DNA of 64,000 bases. Origin: Silene conica (taxonomy: Eukaryota > Streptophyta > Magnoliopsida > Caryophyllales > Caryophyllaceae). Both the position numbers and the translations under genes were made by a program. The stretch lies in the NCBI GenBank assembly GCA_029255685.2, contig CM055315.2, forward strand, positions 26,975,501 through 27,039,500, read 5' to 3'. Under the pieces are notes generated by a model. It made no database searches and was not told the origin of the DNA. It saw nothing but the letters and a program-made list of their open reading frames with translations. Positions 1 to 9,228 of this stretch are shown here, in pieces; positions within the stretch are counted from its first letter, which is position 1; the number at the start of each line of letters is the position of its first letter.

Positions 1-3000
1 CTCTCCAGAATCTTCTCTATATAAGACTCCTGACTGAGAGACAACATCCGTCGTGATCTATCCCTGTAGATACGGATGCCCAAAATTCTTTGTGCCTCTC
101 CCAGATTTTTCATCTGGAAATGGTTTTTCAACCATGCTTTAACCGAAGATAAGAGAGGTATGTCATTCCCAATCAAGAGTATGTCATCGACATACAGTAC
201 TAGGAATACAATCTTACTCCCACTCGACTTGATATAGAGACATGGTTCCTCGACTGATCGAATGAACCCATTCTCTTTTATCACTTGGTCGAAGCGATGA
301 TTCCAACTCCGCGATGCTTGCTTAAGTCCATAGATGGAACGCTTAAGCTTGCAAACTTTCTTAGGATGTGCTGGATCGATAAAACCCTCGGGTTGTACCA
401 TGTACAACTCTTCCTCCAAATAACCGTTTAAGAAGGCGGTTTTAACGTCCATTTGCCATATTTCATAGTCATGAAATGCGGCGATCGCTAAGATAATCCG
501 AATGGAACGTAGCATGACTACGGGTGCAAAGATCTCATCGTAGTGCAAGCCTGGCACTTGGGTGAAACCTTTAGCAACTAGTCTAGCCTTATGGATATCT
601 TGTTGTCCTTCCACGGCATGCTTTATCTTGTAAAGCCATTTGCATTGAAGGGGACGTACCTTTGCAGGTAGGTCCACAAGATCCCACACGTTGTTCTCAT
701 ACATGGAGTCCATCTCGGATTGCATGGCTTCTAGCCATAGCTTTGAGTCAGAACTGGTCATGGCACCTTTATAGGTTGTGGGTTCATTACCCTCTAGGAG
801 TAAGACGTCATCTGTATCGTGTTCCTCGACCATACCAATGTATCTGTCCGGTGGAATAGAGACTCTTCCTGACCTCCTAGGTTCCTCAGGGATATCTACC
901 GCAGCCTCGGTTGAAGGTACTGTTTCCTCCAATGGTTGCTCGGTAGTTGGTTCTTGAACCTCCGATAACTCGAAGGTTCTATTACTCGACTTGTTCTCGA
1001 GAAATTCTTTCTCTAAGAACGTCGCACTAGCCGCAACAAAAACACGTTGTTCGGTAGGCGAGTAGAAGTAATGACCAAACGTTCCCTTTGGATAGCCTAT
1101 AAAGTATGTCTTGACCGATCGCGGGCCGAGCTTATCCTCGTGTCTCCACTTGACATAAGCCTCGCAGCCCCAAACCCGAATAAAGGACAAGTTAGGGACC
1201 GTTCCCTTCCATAACTCGAATGGAGTCTTGTCAACAGCTTTAGACGGACTTCGGTTAAGAATTAGAGCGGCCGACAAAAGAGCATAGCCCCACAATGAAT
1301 CAGGCACAACGGTGTGACTCATCATGGATCGAACCATATCAAGTAAAGTTCGATTTCTCCGTTCGGACACACCATTTAATTGTGGTGTTCCAGGTGGAGT
1401 CAACTGTAGCACGATCCCACAGTCTTTTAGGTGTTGATCAAACTCGCGTGAAAGATACTCACCACCACGATCCGAGCGTAGTGCTTTAATCTTTCTACCC
1501 AGCTGGTTCTGTACCCGATTCTGGTATTCTTTGAACTTGTTAAAGGATTCACTTTTATGTTTCATCAAGTAGACATAGCCATATCTACTCAAATCATCCG
1601 TGAAAGTGATGAAATACCTATAGCCTTCTCGTGCGTTGATCGACATAGGGCCACATACGTCCGTATGTATGAGTCCTAATAGGTCGGCAGCGCGCATTCC
1701 AACACCTTTGAAGGAAATACGAGTCATTTTGCCGATGAGACATGATTCACACGTGCCATATGATTCGAAATCAAAGGGCGAAATAGCTCCATTCTGTATG
1801 AGCTGTTTTACGCGTTTCTCATTTATGTGTCCCATACGACAATGCCATAGGTAAGTTTGATCTTTGTCACCTACCTTTAATCTCTTGTTATTCACATGTA
1901 ATATCTCGGTAGTTTGATCTAAAACATAAATTCCATTCATGGAAACTGCCTTGCCATATATCATATTGTGTAAGGAGAAAATACAGCTATTATTCTCTAT
2001 TACAAATGAAAAGCCAAGTTTGTCAAGTGCAGAAACTGAAATAATGTTTTTGGATAAACTAGGAACATAATAACAGTTATATAAAAATAACTCGAATCCA
2101 CTTGGAAGCTGGATTACGTATGTTCCCTTCGAGACTGCAGCCACACGTGCTCCATTCCCGACACGCAGGTCCACCTCACCCTTGGTTAGGGGTTCTTGGT
2201 TTCGGAGGCCCTGCAAATGATTACATAGATGAGAACCACAACCAGTATCAAGTACCCAAGTTCCGCAACTTGCATGGTTAATCTCAATCATGTGAATAAA
2301 AGAAGAAGAAGACATACCAACAGGAGTAACACGGCCTGCTTTAATGTCCTCGCGATACACGGGGCATGAGCGCCTCCAATGCCCAGTCTTGTGGCAATGG
2401 TGACATTCCATGCTTGTATCCTTGCTCTTTGTCTTGCCTTGTGAGTTACTCGACTCACCAGGCCCACTCTTAGCAAATCCTGGTTTCTTGAACCTGGGCT
2501 TACCTACTGCTAGGTCGCCCTGAGCTTTAGCCTTCCCTTTACCTTTTCCCTTACTGGAGATCATGAGAACATCCTGCTTCAGACTCCCACTCAACTTTAG
2601 ATCCTTCTCAGTCTGTACGAGAAGGGAGTGGAGCTCATGAGGAGTCTTCTTCATGTCGTTCATGTAGTAGTTGGCCCTAAAGAGGGCGAACCCATCATGA
2701 AGCGAATGAAGCATGCGATCAACGATGATGTTCTCACTGATCTTGCAGTTTAGGGTCTCCAGTTTCTCGATATTCTCAATCATGTTGAGAATATGTGGGC
2801 TAACAGCTTGGCCCTTCTGGAGTTTCGCCTCAAAGAAGCGACAGGTATGCTCATAAGAAACGATTCTCGGAGCCTTGGAGAATTCGTTAGTGAGCGTGGT
2901 GAAAATCTTGTTTGCACCATGGGTTATGAAGCTTCTTTGCAAATTAGATTCCATTGCATAGATGAGTACGTTCTTTATCGCACCCGCTTCCATGACGAAG

Positions 3001-3239
3001 TCGCTATGAGCGCGAACATCGTTGGCTCTAGCTCCAGTTCCTGGGTGTGCCGGAATGGGCTCAGTTAAAAACTTAAGCTTTCCGTCAGCAATGGCAGCAT
3101 TCCGTAGTGCTGCCTCCCAGTCAGAGAAGTTTGACCCATCATTCCTCAGTCTAGTTGACTGATTCATGGAGTCCATGAAGGCTTTTAGCCAGGATTCACG
3201 TGCTAGCTTGGCACTTGGCATTGGGTCTTCACCAGCCAT
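1..3239 (-). CDS. Copia gag-pol polyprotein, open to window edge
   Basis: Polyprotein for a virus-like particle with protease, integrase and RT. The ATG at 3239-3237 opens a frame that I read without a stop to the left edge, about 1,079 codons. Residues visible: gag in the first ~270; a CCHC knuckle with C279, C282, H287, C292; the protease motif DTG at ~331-333; the GAG-pre-integrase zinc region (motif CESCLIGK); integrase D527, D590 and E626, with exactly 35 residues between the last two (DD35E); a Copia RT region with motif KARLVAKGF and the catalytic YVDD at 1016-1019 (bases 194-183). The RT end and RNase H lie outside. Start chosen as the first ATG ahead of MAGEDPMPSAKLARES. All key residues are present, so this copy may be coding-competent. 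Lineage within Copia not assigned. Confidence 0.92.
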   Translation of the reverse strand, partial: MAGEDPMPSAKLARESWLKAFMDSMNQSTRLRNDGSNFSDWEAALRNAAIADGKLKFLTEPIPAHPGTGARANDVRAHSDFVMEAGAIKNVLIYAMESNLQRSFITHGANKIFTTLTNEFSKAPRIVSYEHTCRFFEAKLQKGQAVSPHILNMIENIEKLETLNCKISENIIVDRMLHSLHDGFALFRANYYMNDMKKTPHELHSLLVQTEKDLKLSGSLKQDVLMISSKGKGKGKAKAQGDLAVGKPRFKKPGFAKSGPGESSNSQGKTKSKDTSMECHHCHKTGHWRRSCPVYREDIKAGRVTPVGMSSSSFIHMIEINHASCGTWVLDTGCGSHLCNHLQGLRNQEPLTKGEVDLRVGNGARVAAVSKGTYVIQLPSGFELFLYNCYYVPSLSKNIISVSALDKLGFSFVIENNSCIFSLHNMIYGKAVSMNGIYVLDQTTEILHVNNKRLKVGDKDQTYLWHCRMGHINEKRVKQLIQNGAISPFDFESYGTCESCLIGKMTRISFKGVGMRAADLLGLIHTDVCGPMSINAREGYRYFITFTDDLSRYGYVYLMKHKSESFNKFKEYQNRVQNQLGRKIKALRSDRGGEYLSREFDQHLKDCGIVLQLTPPGTPQLNGVSERRNRTLLDMVRSMMSHTVVPDSLWGYALLSAALILNRSPSKAVDKTPFELWKGTVPNLSFIRVWGCEAYVKWRHEDKLGPRSVKTYFIGYPKGTFGHYFYSPTEQRVFVAASATFLEKEFLENKSSNRTFELSEVQEPTTEQPLEETVPSTEAAVDIPEEPRRSGRVSIPPDRYIGMVEEHDTDDVLLLEGNEPTTYKGAMTSSDSKLWLEAMQSEMDSMYENNVWDLVDLPAKVRPLQCKWLYKIKHAVEGQQDIHKARLVAKGFTQVPGLHYDEIFAPVVMLRSIRIILAIAAFHDYEIWQMDVKTAFLNGYLEEELYMVQPEGFIDPAHPKKVCKLKRSIYGLKQASRSWNHRFDQVIKENGFIRSVEEPCLYIKSSGSKIVFLVLYVDDILLIGNDIPLLSSVKAWLKNHFQMKNLGEAQRILGIRIYRDRSRRMLSLSQESYIEKILE

Positions 3240-4900
3240 TTTAGTTTTACAGCAGTTTTAATGAACGTGTTCTACACTGAAAGAAGATAAAACAAAACCA
3301 TATAAGCAACTTATTGTTGTGATTTAAGTCTATATTAAATTGAATTTAAACTCGTAGACTCATGCATTTATATAATTGATCTCCCTCAAGAATTATATAA
3401 ACGATCCCAAGACTCAATTTCCGTATATTGATAAGCCCACAGTTTGGCTAATTCCAATCGTTGGAACTCTTGGTCGATAGATTTCCGTAAATCCTATCTA
3501 TTAGTCCATCTCAGTCACTGGAATATTATCGAGTGACCATGATGTTGAGATAAAATAAATCATCTGTTCCCACTTACCCGACGTAGAAGGGGTCATATTA
3601 TGCCTACCGACGAAGAAGGGATTCATGGGAGGCTGATTTATAAAGACTAATCTCAATTTTTGGTTATACGAGGAAGACCCCATCAACTCTTATTTATCCA
3701 TATTTAAGTGAACTAAAAACTAGCATTTGCGTGAATGAATTAAATAAAGTGATGGCTTTTAAATTGACATGTGACATCTGTATTGTCACAGAAAACTAAC
3801 GCGTGACCTCTACATGAGTCAGTTTTCAGGCATGATATAGGTGGTTTGGTTTTTAGGCGGAATATGATGCAAGCTATTATCGATGAAAGCATAAAGATAA
3901 ATGCAATAAACGTAAATAAAAGTCCTAGTGTGGCCTATCCTACCAAAATAAACATAAAACAACTTGGAATCCACTGTTGGACCCTAGAAGCTTGTCTTGA
4001 TGTTCCATCTTGGTCCTTGCAGCGGGAGTGAGCATCCGGTCTCCGTCTTGTCTTTGGTCTTCACAAAATTACTAATTTAAATTACAAAACTAATCCTAGA
4101 TACATTCTAATTTAAATACAAAAGTAATTACATGGCAAAACCCAAAACGGAGATTCAAGATCTCAAAATTACAAGCAAGACTGTGTCCCATCATTACGGT
4201 GACACAATCTTCTAAGGCCACACTAAGTTACAACCGTTTGCAAAAATTAAATACGTTATTGAAAACATTCAAGGCATTCACAAGACGATAAATAAAATGC
4301 ATCAACTAAAAACAATTTATACATGACATAATACTGTTATTATGATTAATAAATTTATACCAAACCACCTTTTAAGATTAAAATTAAGTGACTATACCGT
4401 TTTAATCACCAATTTTAACAAACATATAATCCATTATTTTAAACTGTTTTAAAACAATATGTATCAAACGAGGGTGAACCGTTTCACTAAATAATACACT
4501 ATTTCCGTATATAGTATATTATTTTAAGCCATGTGAAAATAAAACATGTTATTTTCGTAAAATAAAAAAAAAACGATTCTGTTACAGGGGTGGTCTACCA
4601 ACCGGAAAAACAGGTCTACCGACCACCTGACGAAAAAAAAAAAATTTTTTTTTTTTTTTTTAAAGCAGAATGGTCGACCGACCCGAAAAACAGGTCGACC
4701 GACCACAAAACACGAAACCGAGTTTCTGAACACGATTTCTCACAAAGGAAACTGTTTTGAAAAAAAAAAAAACAGAAAACTCACACAGGGGCGGTCGACC
4801 GACCGCTATAACTGGTCGACCGACCGACACGGCGGCAGAAACGAGATTTTTCAAAAACTTTTAAATAAACTTATGAAAAACACAAAAGTAAAATTTTCAT
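3240..4900 (-). other. Long untranslated leader of the Copia element
   Basis: 1.66 kb between the primer site and the gag ATG with no convincing frame; small frames here are A/T-run artefacts. It contains several homopurine or homopyrimidine runs (near 4632-4662 and 4758-4772) and three paired GGTCGACC-type palindromes at 4590-4828. Such a long leader is unusual for Copia elements with LTRs of this size and may hold packaging or dimerisation signals (inference). Confidence 0.6.
4590..4828. repeat. Three paired GGTCGACC-type palindromes in the Copia leader
   Basis: Pairs at 4590-4627 (diverged, GGTCTACC), 4671-4706 and 4791-4828. Each pair is two palindromic octamers GGTCGACC extended by GACC, separated by roughly 9-14 bases, and the pairs are separated by A/T runs. 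The same paired motif occurs in the TR-GAG element (6204-6240, 6767-6801, 7901-7937, 8951-8987, 9709-9834). Confidence 0.8.
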
Positions 4901-4918
4901 AACCTGGCTCTGATACCA
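4901..4918 (-). other. Primer-binding site, initiator-Met tRNA type (Copia)
   Basis: On the minus strand this reads TGGTATCAGAGCC and onward, the usual complement of the plant initiator-Met tRNA 3' end. It lies two bases from the LTR edge at 4921, where minus-strand DNA synthesis would start. Confidence 0.9.
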
Positions 4919-4920
4919 CT

Positions 4921-5920
4921 TGAGGGGAATAAAGCATGTATTCACCCTAAACTTGCAGGATTATAATGAAAAATACAGTTGTGTTTATAGTCATAAGATT
5001 AAAAAGGATAAGAAAAAGAATTCAACCTTTGGTCCTTTGTGCTTATGGCCTAAGAACAGGAATTAAAGTAAATTCCCTCCTATAACTTGCACCCAAGACT
5101 TGATTGAGATGATGCCGCGTGTGCTAGAAAATACTCTCCAATTGCCTTGCAATATTGGGAGAGCTATTTAGGTTTTAGATGTGAGATCTGAGGTTTTGGG
5201 AGAATAATGCTCTCAAAACCCTAATTTATCTTGAGATAATTTAAACAGTGCAACAAGAGTAACTGACATAAGGAGAAAAACTCTCCTTATGTAATCTCTA
5301 GGTTTCGGCCGAATTGGAGATAGGGTAGGAGTGGGCTTTCCACTCTTACCTTATTCTAATTCGTGATTCGACCCAATTAGCTTTAAGTTGTTCGCGGGTT
5401 TTATTTATAAATCGTAACATGTTATCAGATATTAATACAGTCGATATATTAATAATGGTCTGACAAAATACGATATTGTATAATTACCCAAATTAATATA
5501 ACTGTTTATATTAATACGCGAATACAATATTTAATTAAATATAACCGTTTATATTTAATTTACGAATTAATCATGTAATCCGTATTAGCTAAAATTATTT
5601 AATCCGTATTAAATAATAATCTCAACATCTTATTGACTAATTTAATAGTCAATACCTCTGACTAACCGTTTAGTCATATCCGGCAAAATGTGACTGTATT
5701 TTCATACCTTCACATCTCTCAAACGTGTCCTATAGGTGTGACGTATAGGGACCAGTTGACCACCGCCATCCGTATGACAATAACGTCAAACTTATCTAGC
5801 AAGCCAACCGTTATTGATAAACGTGGATCAACTGGTAATAATACAGAAGTATGCCCTTGTGATCCTTAAAGAGATTTAATAAGTCATTGTACTTAATTGT
5901 CAAGGACACCAGCCCCAACA
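4921..5920 (-). repeat. 5' LTR of the Copia element (1,000 bp)
   Basis: Bounded by TG...CA and a short terminal inverted repeat, with the primer site on the inner side and GGTGT on the outer side. The middle is A/T-rich and holds a series of perfect hairpins, most with the same four-base loop (next entry). Confidence 0.9.
5423..5676 (-). repeat. Hairpin array in the Copia LTR, loop mostly CCGT/CTGT
   Basis: Perfect hairpins seen: 5493-5514, stem TTAATATAA, loop CTGT; 5533-5560, stem of 12 bp AATTAAATATAA, loop CCGT; 5594-5617, stem ATTATTTAAT, loop CCGT; 5659-5676, stem TGACTAA, loop CCGT. Two more have other loops: 5631-5654, stem TATTGACTA; and one near 5427, stem ATTAATA. The stems are unrelated to each other, the loop is nearly constant. 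Loops are given as on the plus strand; the element is transcribed from the minus strand. Confidence 0.85.
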
Positions 5921-5923
5921 GGT

Positions 5924-6160
5924 GTAACATATCCTTTAGGTCTATGCTACCTAATAGCTCCTTTCGGCCTATGCTATTAGTTCCTAGGTCTCACAATTTA
6001 TTGGGTCAATAAAGGTGATTCCTAAATTCTAGGTCACAAACCTTTCAGTCTTAAGTAACCTATCCGTCTTAAGGTGTAAACCAATGCCCTTCCCATATCT
6101 CTCAATCTTGGGTAGGTCATTAATAACATCCTACAAGTCTCCTTTTGGTCTCATTGTAGG
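5924..6160 (-). repeat. Hairpins with shared loop TCCTTTNGGYCT (TR-GAG 3' LTR)
   Basis: Three hairpins: 5924-5950 (stem GTAACA/TGCTAC), 5951-5980 (stem CTAATAGC/GCTATTAG) and 6130-6160 (stem CCTACAA/TTGTAGG). Their loops share the plus-strand consensus TCCTTTNGGYCT while the stems differ. In the first, the one mismatched pair becomes G.U in the minus (sense) strand. The same three are at 11099-11340 in the other LTR. Confidence 0.75.
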
Positions 6161-6203
6161 TTATTATAGTCTACAAATTAAAGCGAAACAAAATTTAAAC
6201 ACG

Positions 6204-6801
6204 AGTCGGTCGACCGACCTATAATGGTGGTCGGTCGACCTCCTGCCTGCGACATGTTGATTCGAGAATTATACTACCTATGCATATTTACTCCCTACAT
6301 CCTAACATATGAAATTAGCTACTCATAACTATTGAAACAATAATAAAAATAGGAATAAACATGGAAATTATAAAGAACATCAATCTAAACATGCAATAAT
6401 AATAAAGGCTTGGGATTCTAACTTAACCGTATGCAATAATTATAAACTAACAATAATAAAACATAAATTAAGAGAGGAATTACCGGAAATAAGGATTAAG
6501 GCGGAAAAGAACAAGCTTTATTGATTAATGTTGAAAGATTGATGATGAACAATATATAAAACTAAAGAAAAGTGTTTGATGATTATGGAAAGATTAAAAC
6601 TAAAACTGGATGTAACTCTATGATAGAAAACTAGGTAGAAAACTTGATGGAAATCTCAATGAAAAACCCTAATCCCGTAATTTAGCTTAAATAGGCGGAA
6701 TTAAAGAGTTTCCTAATGACCTAAACACTTTAATGGGCTTCGCGGAAACTTCTGGGTCAGTGCTGAGGTCGGTCGACCCAATTAGTAGGTCGGTCGACCC
6801 A
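6204..6801. repeat. Two paired GGTCGACC palindromes in the TR-GAG 3' LTR
   Basis: Pairs at 6204-6240 and 6767-6801. The first can fold as a 12-bp perfect hairpin because its halves are in opposite order (GGTCGACCGACC, then GGTCGGTCGACC). The second has both halves in the same order. Identical pairs occur in the other LTR at 11384-11420 and 11947-11980. Confidence 0.85.
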
Positions 6802-7247
6802 ATTGTCGGGACTGTAGCGCGCGTCGATCTTAAAACATCTGCCGTTTCTTCGTTACTTATCGTAATCAAGCGATTCTCGCGGCGTTGGAAAGCTAAGAGG
6901 ATAAGATTTCACCTCCAACTGGAATCACTCCATTATTAGCTCTAGAACTCGAGATATAGCCATTTGAAACAGGCTGCAACATCGTGGATCGATTCTTTGC
7001 TTATTAAAGCTATCTTCAGGCCTTGAAATGTGCGCTAGGCTTCGTTCCTTCTTGTCCTTAGTCATGAAAAATCCCGAGGGCATAAATTTGGTATAAAATC
7101 GTCCCTTTTCCGTATAAATCTGCAAAAGAGCATAAAAATACGAAAGTAGACAATTGTTGGGAAATAAAGGCTAAAACATAGTAATTAAATGAGCGACAAA
7201 ATGCGTGTAGAAATAGATGTAAAACATCATAAAATAGGCACGCATCA

Positions 7248-7265
7248 AATTCCCCAAACCAAACC
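7248..7265 (-). other. Polypurine tract of the TR-GAG element
   Basis: Minus strand reads GGTTTGGTTTGGGGAATT directly before the 3' LTR. This is the position of the plus-strand primer in an LTR retrotransposon. Confidence 0.75.
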
Positions 7266-9228
7266 TTGCTTGCCCTCAAGCAAGAAATAGACTCGATCTT
7301 AACTAATGGAACGATTTCAATCTCAGAGCGAAATTTACATGTTAGCCTAAACCAATGCCAAGTATAAAATGAGATAGTATTCAAATCATGCAAATGAGTT
7401 ATGGTGTTGTCAAACTTGCAAAACTAGAGACTATAGAGACTTTATACCATGGACTCTCGCGGTACGCTCGAGACACTCATGAAGCAAAGGGTGAATATAT
7501 GTAAAAGATAGGAAGAAGTATATTGTCATGATACTCACCTAACTGCGACCCATGAAAACATGTCTGCAATCTAACATGAACAAGAATTCCACAACTATGT
7601 ATAAACAAACCCATTAAGTGACTCGGATACATGCAATTGAGGTAATGAAAGATATGTGAGGTAAAAGGTAAAAAGTGGTTAAGATGTTTTTGGATATGTG
7701 GGGTTAGTAGCCAAGCTGGTAAAACCGGTTCCCAACAACATATTTCACAACTTTTGATATTAAGAAAGTGCTCTTTTGTAGCACAACTCTCACATTAAAT
7801 ATAAGAAAGGACTCCCAAATATTTTGAATGAAGTACGAGAGTGATAATATATAAAAGAAAGGGATTTTCGGAACGAAATTTTGAATCTGATATTGTCAGT
7901 TGGTCGACCGACCCAATAAGGTGGTCTGTCGACTGACTTTTGTACGTTTTTGACTTTTTTCGTTTTTTTTCTTTTCTTTCTTTCTTTTTCTTTCTTTTTC
8001 TGTTCTTTTTCTTTCTTTCCTTTCTTGCTTTCTTTCTTTCTTTTCTCTTTTTGCTCATGATAGCATACAAACCAAGATGCCTCAAAAAATAAACCAAAGA
8101 CCACAGATACTAGCTTGGAAAGGTAGGCTAAGTATGGGATGTAGTTTTGGGGGAATAAAAAGGCAATTTTGACTATGTAAGGCTTATGGGTAAATAAGAG
8201 AAAGGGGATCCCAAATGCACGTATCAAGATTCACAAAACGAGATAGTAAAACAAGTATATAACAATTCAAGTTCATGTTTATGCATATTGATGTAACATG
8301 TTCCAAGGGGAGTACTACTCACATCCTAGACAACTGGTTTAAGAATGAAACCAGGAATAAGGCTCTAAAACTCAGAATGTATAGTAGGTTGCCAAGGTAT
8401 AAGTCAAGTCTCAAGATATACAAATTGACAAAAACTCGTAGATATGCAAAAGACTCGTATACTAAAACAAGTTGACAAGGCAAGCCAAAGGCATAAACAT
8501 GTAAGATACCAAAGATCATCCTTGAAATACTCTCGTTCCGACTCGACCTATATGCTAAAATAAACGTGCATTTTTTGGAATTTTTGAATTTTTTTCATTT
8601 TTTTGGATTTTTTGTATAAGGAAAATAAAGAAAAGCAATGCAAGACAGAAATGCAATAAACGTGTGACAAAATGCAATGTATGTGACACGAAACCATTCC
8701 CCAAACCAACACGCACAATGTCCCCATTGTGCATTAGCCTAAGTAAAGGTTTCGGAAAATTGAAGAGAAGATGCAAGGAAATATTAACCAAGGAAAAACT
8801 GGAAAGAACTCACTGAATTATGAAGCGCATGAGAAAAACCTCCCCAAACCAGCGTAAGCTGGGAGATTTTGGTGGCCAGCAGTGCCACTTAAGTACCCAA
8901 GATGGTTGCACGATTCCCGAGGAATAAACGAACAGGCTGTGACGGACGGGTAGGTCGACCGACCTATGTTTTGGGTCGATCGACCCCTCTGCTGCACAGC
9001 GGCCCTCTTTTCTTCGGAACCACTTGTGTTTACCAAGTCATTCTTCCTCAAACCTGAAAAGGCATTATATATGCGCCCAACAAATGCGCAAGATCCCAGA
9101 ACCAAGTCTAAAATGTCTCAAAACAAAGCAACAAAAGCAAAAAGAGTCTAAGTCTAAAAACAAAAACAAAACAAAACAAAAGATAGTCCAACAAAAACTG
9201 AAATAGAACACTTGACTAGCACTACGAC
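7266..9228 (-). other. Non-coding internal stretch of the TR-GAG element
   Basis: About 2 kb between gag and the 3' LTR where pol would be. I see no conserved pol motif. It holds a pyrimidine-rich run of CTTT/TTTC type at about 7958-8050 and two paired GGTCGACC motifs (7901-7937, 8951-8987). Frames here are low-complexity Lys/Arg/Glu readings of the pyrimidine run. Confidence 0.7.
7901..8987. repeat. Two paired GGTCGACC-type motifs in the TR-GAG internal region
   Basis: Located at 7901-7937 (second half diverged, GTCTGTCGAC) and 8951-8987 (second half GGTCGATCGACC). Spacing matches that of the pairs in the LTR and gag. Confidence 0.8.

Larger units (their letters stand above)
1..5920 (-). 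mobile_element. Ty1/Copia LTR retrotransposon, 5' part (runs off left edge)
   Basis: Minus-strand Copia element seen from its 5' LTR to the reverse transcriptase. In sense order: LTR 5920-4921 (TG...CA ends, short inverted repeat TGTTGGGG/CCCCTCA), primer site 4918-4901, leader, then one long gag-pol frame. Domain order gag, protease, integrase, RT is the Copia order. It sits inside the 3' LTR of the next element: the sequence right of 5920 matches the intact LTR copy from 11096 on. The flanking GGTGT at 5921-5925 is the expected 5-bp target duplication, whose partner lies left of the window. The open frame and the nested position suggest a young insertion. The 3' LTR is not in the window, so its age cannot be measured. 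Confidence 0.93.
5921..7247 (-). repeat. 3' LTR of the TR-GAG element, cut by the Copia insertion
   Basis: Matches 11096-12427 almost base for base. The inner edge TGATGCG (minus strand) at 7247 follows a polypurine tract. The outer part is displaced by the nested Copia element. Confidence 0.9.

Noticed and set aside
4671..4828. GTCGAC (SalI) sites suggesting vector or linker contamination
   Set aside because: The sites occur as spaced pairs in eleven places inside intact elements, including both LTRs and a coding frame.
7790..8227. 145-residue frame rich in Lys, Arg and Glu
   Set aside because: It is a reading of a CTTT-type pyrimidine run in the TR-GAG spacer; no domain and no homologous partner.
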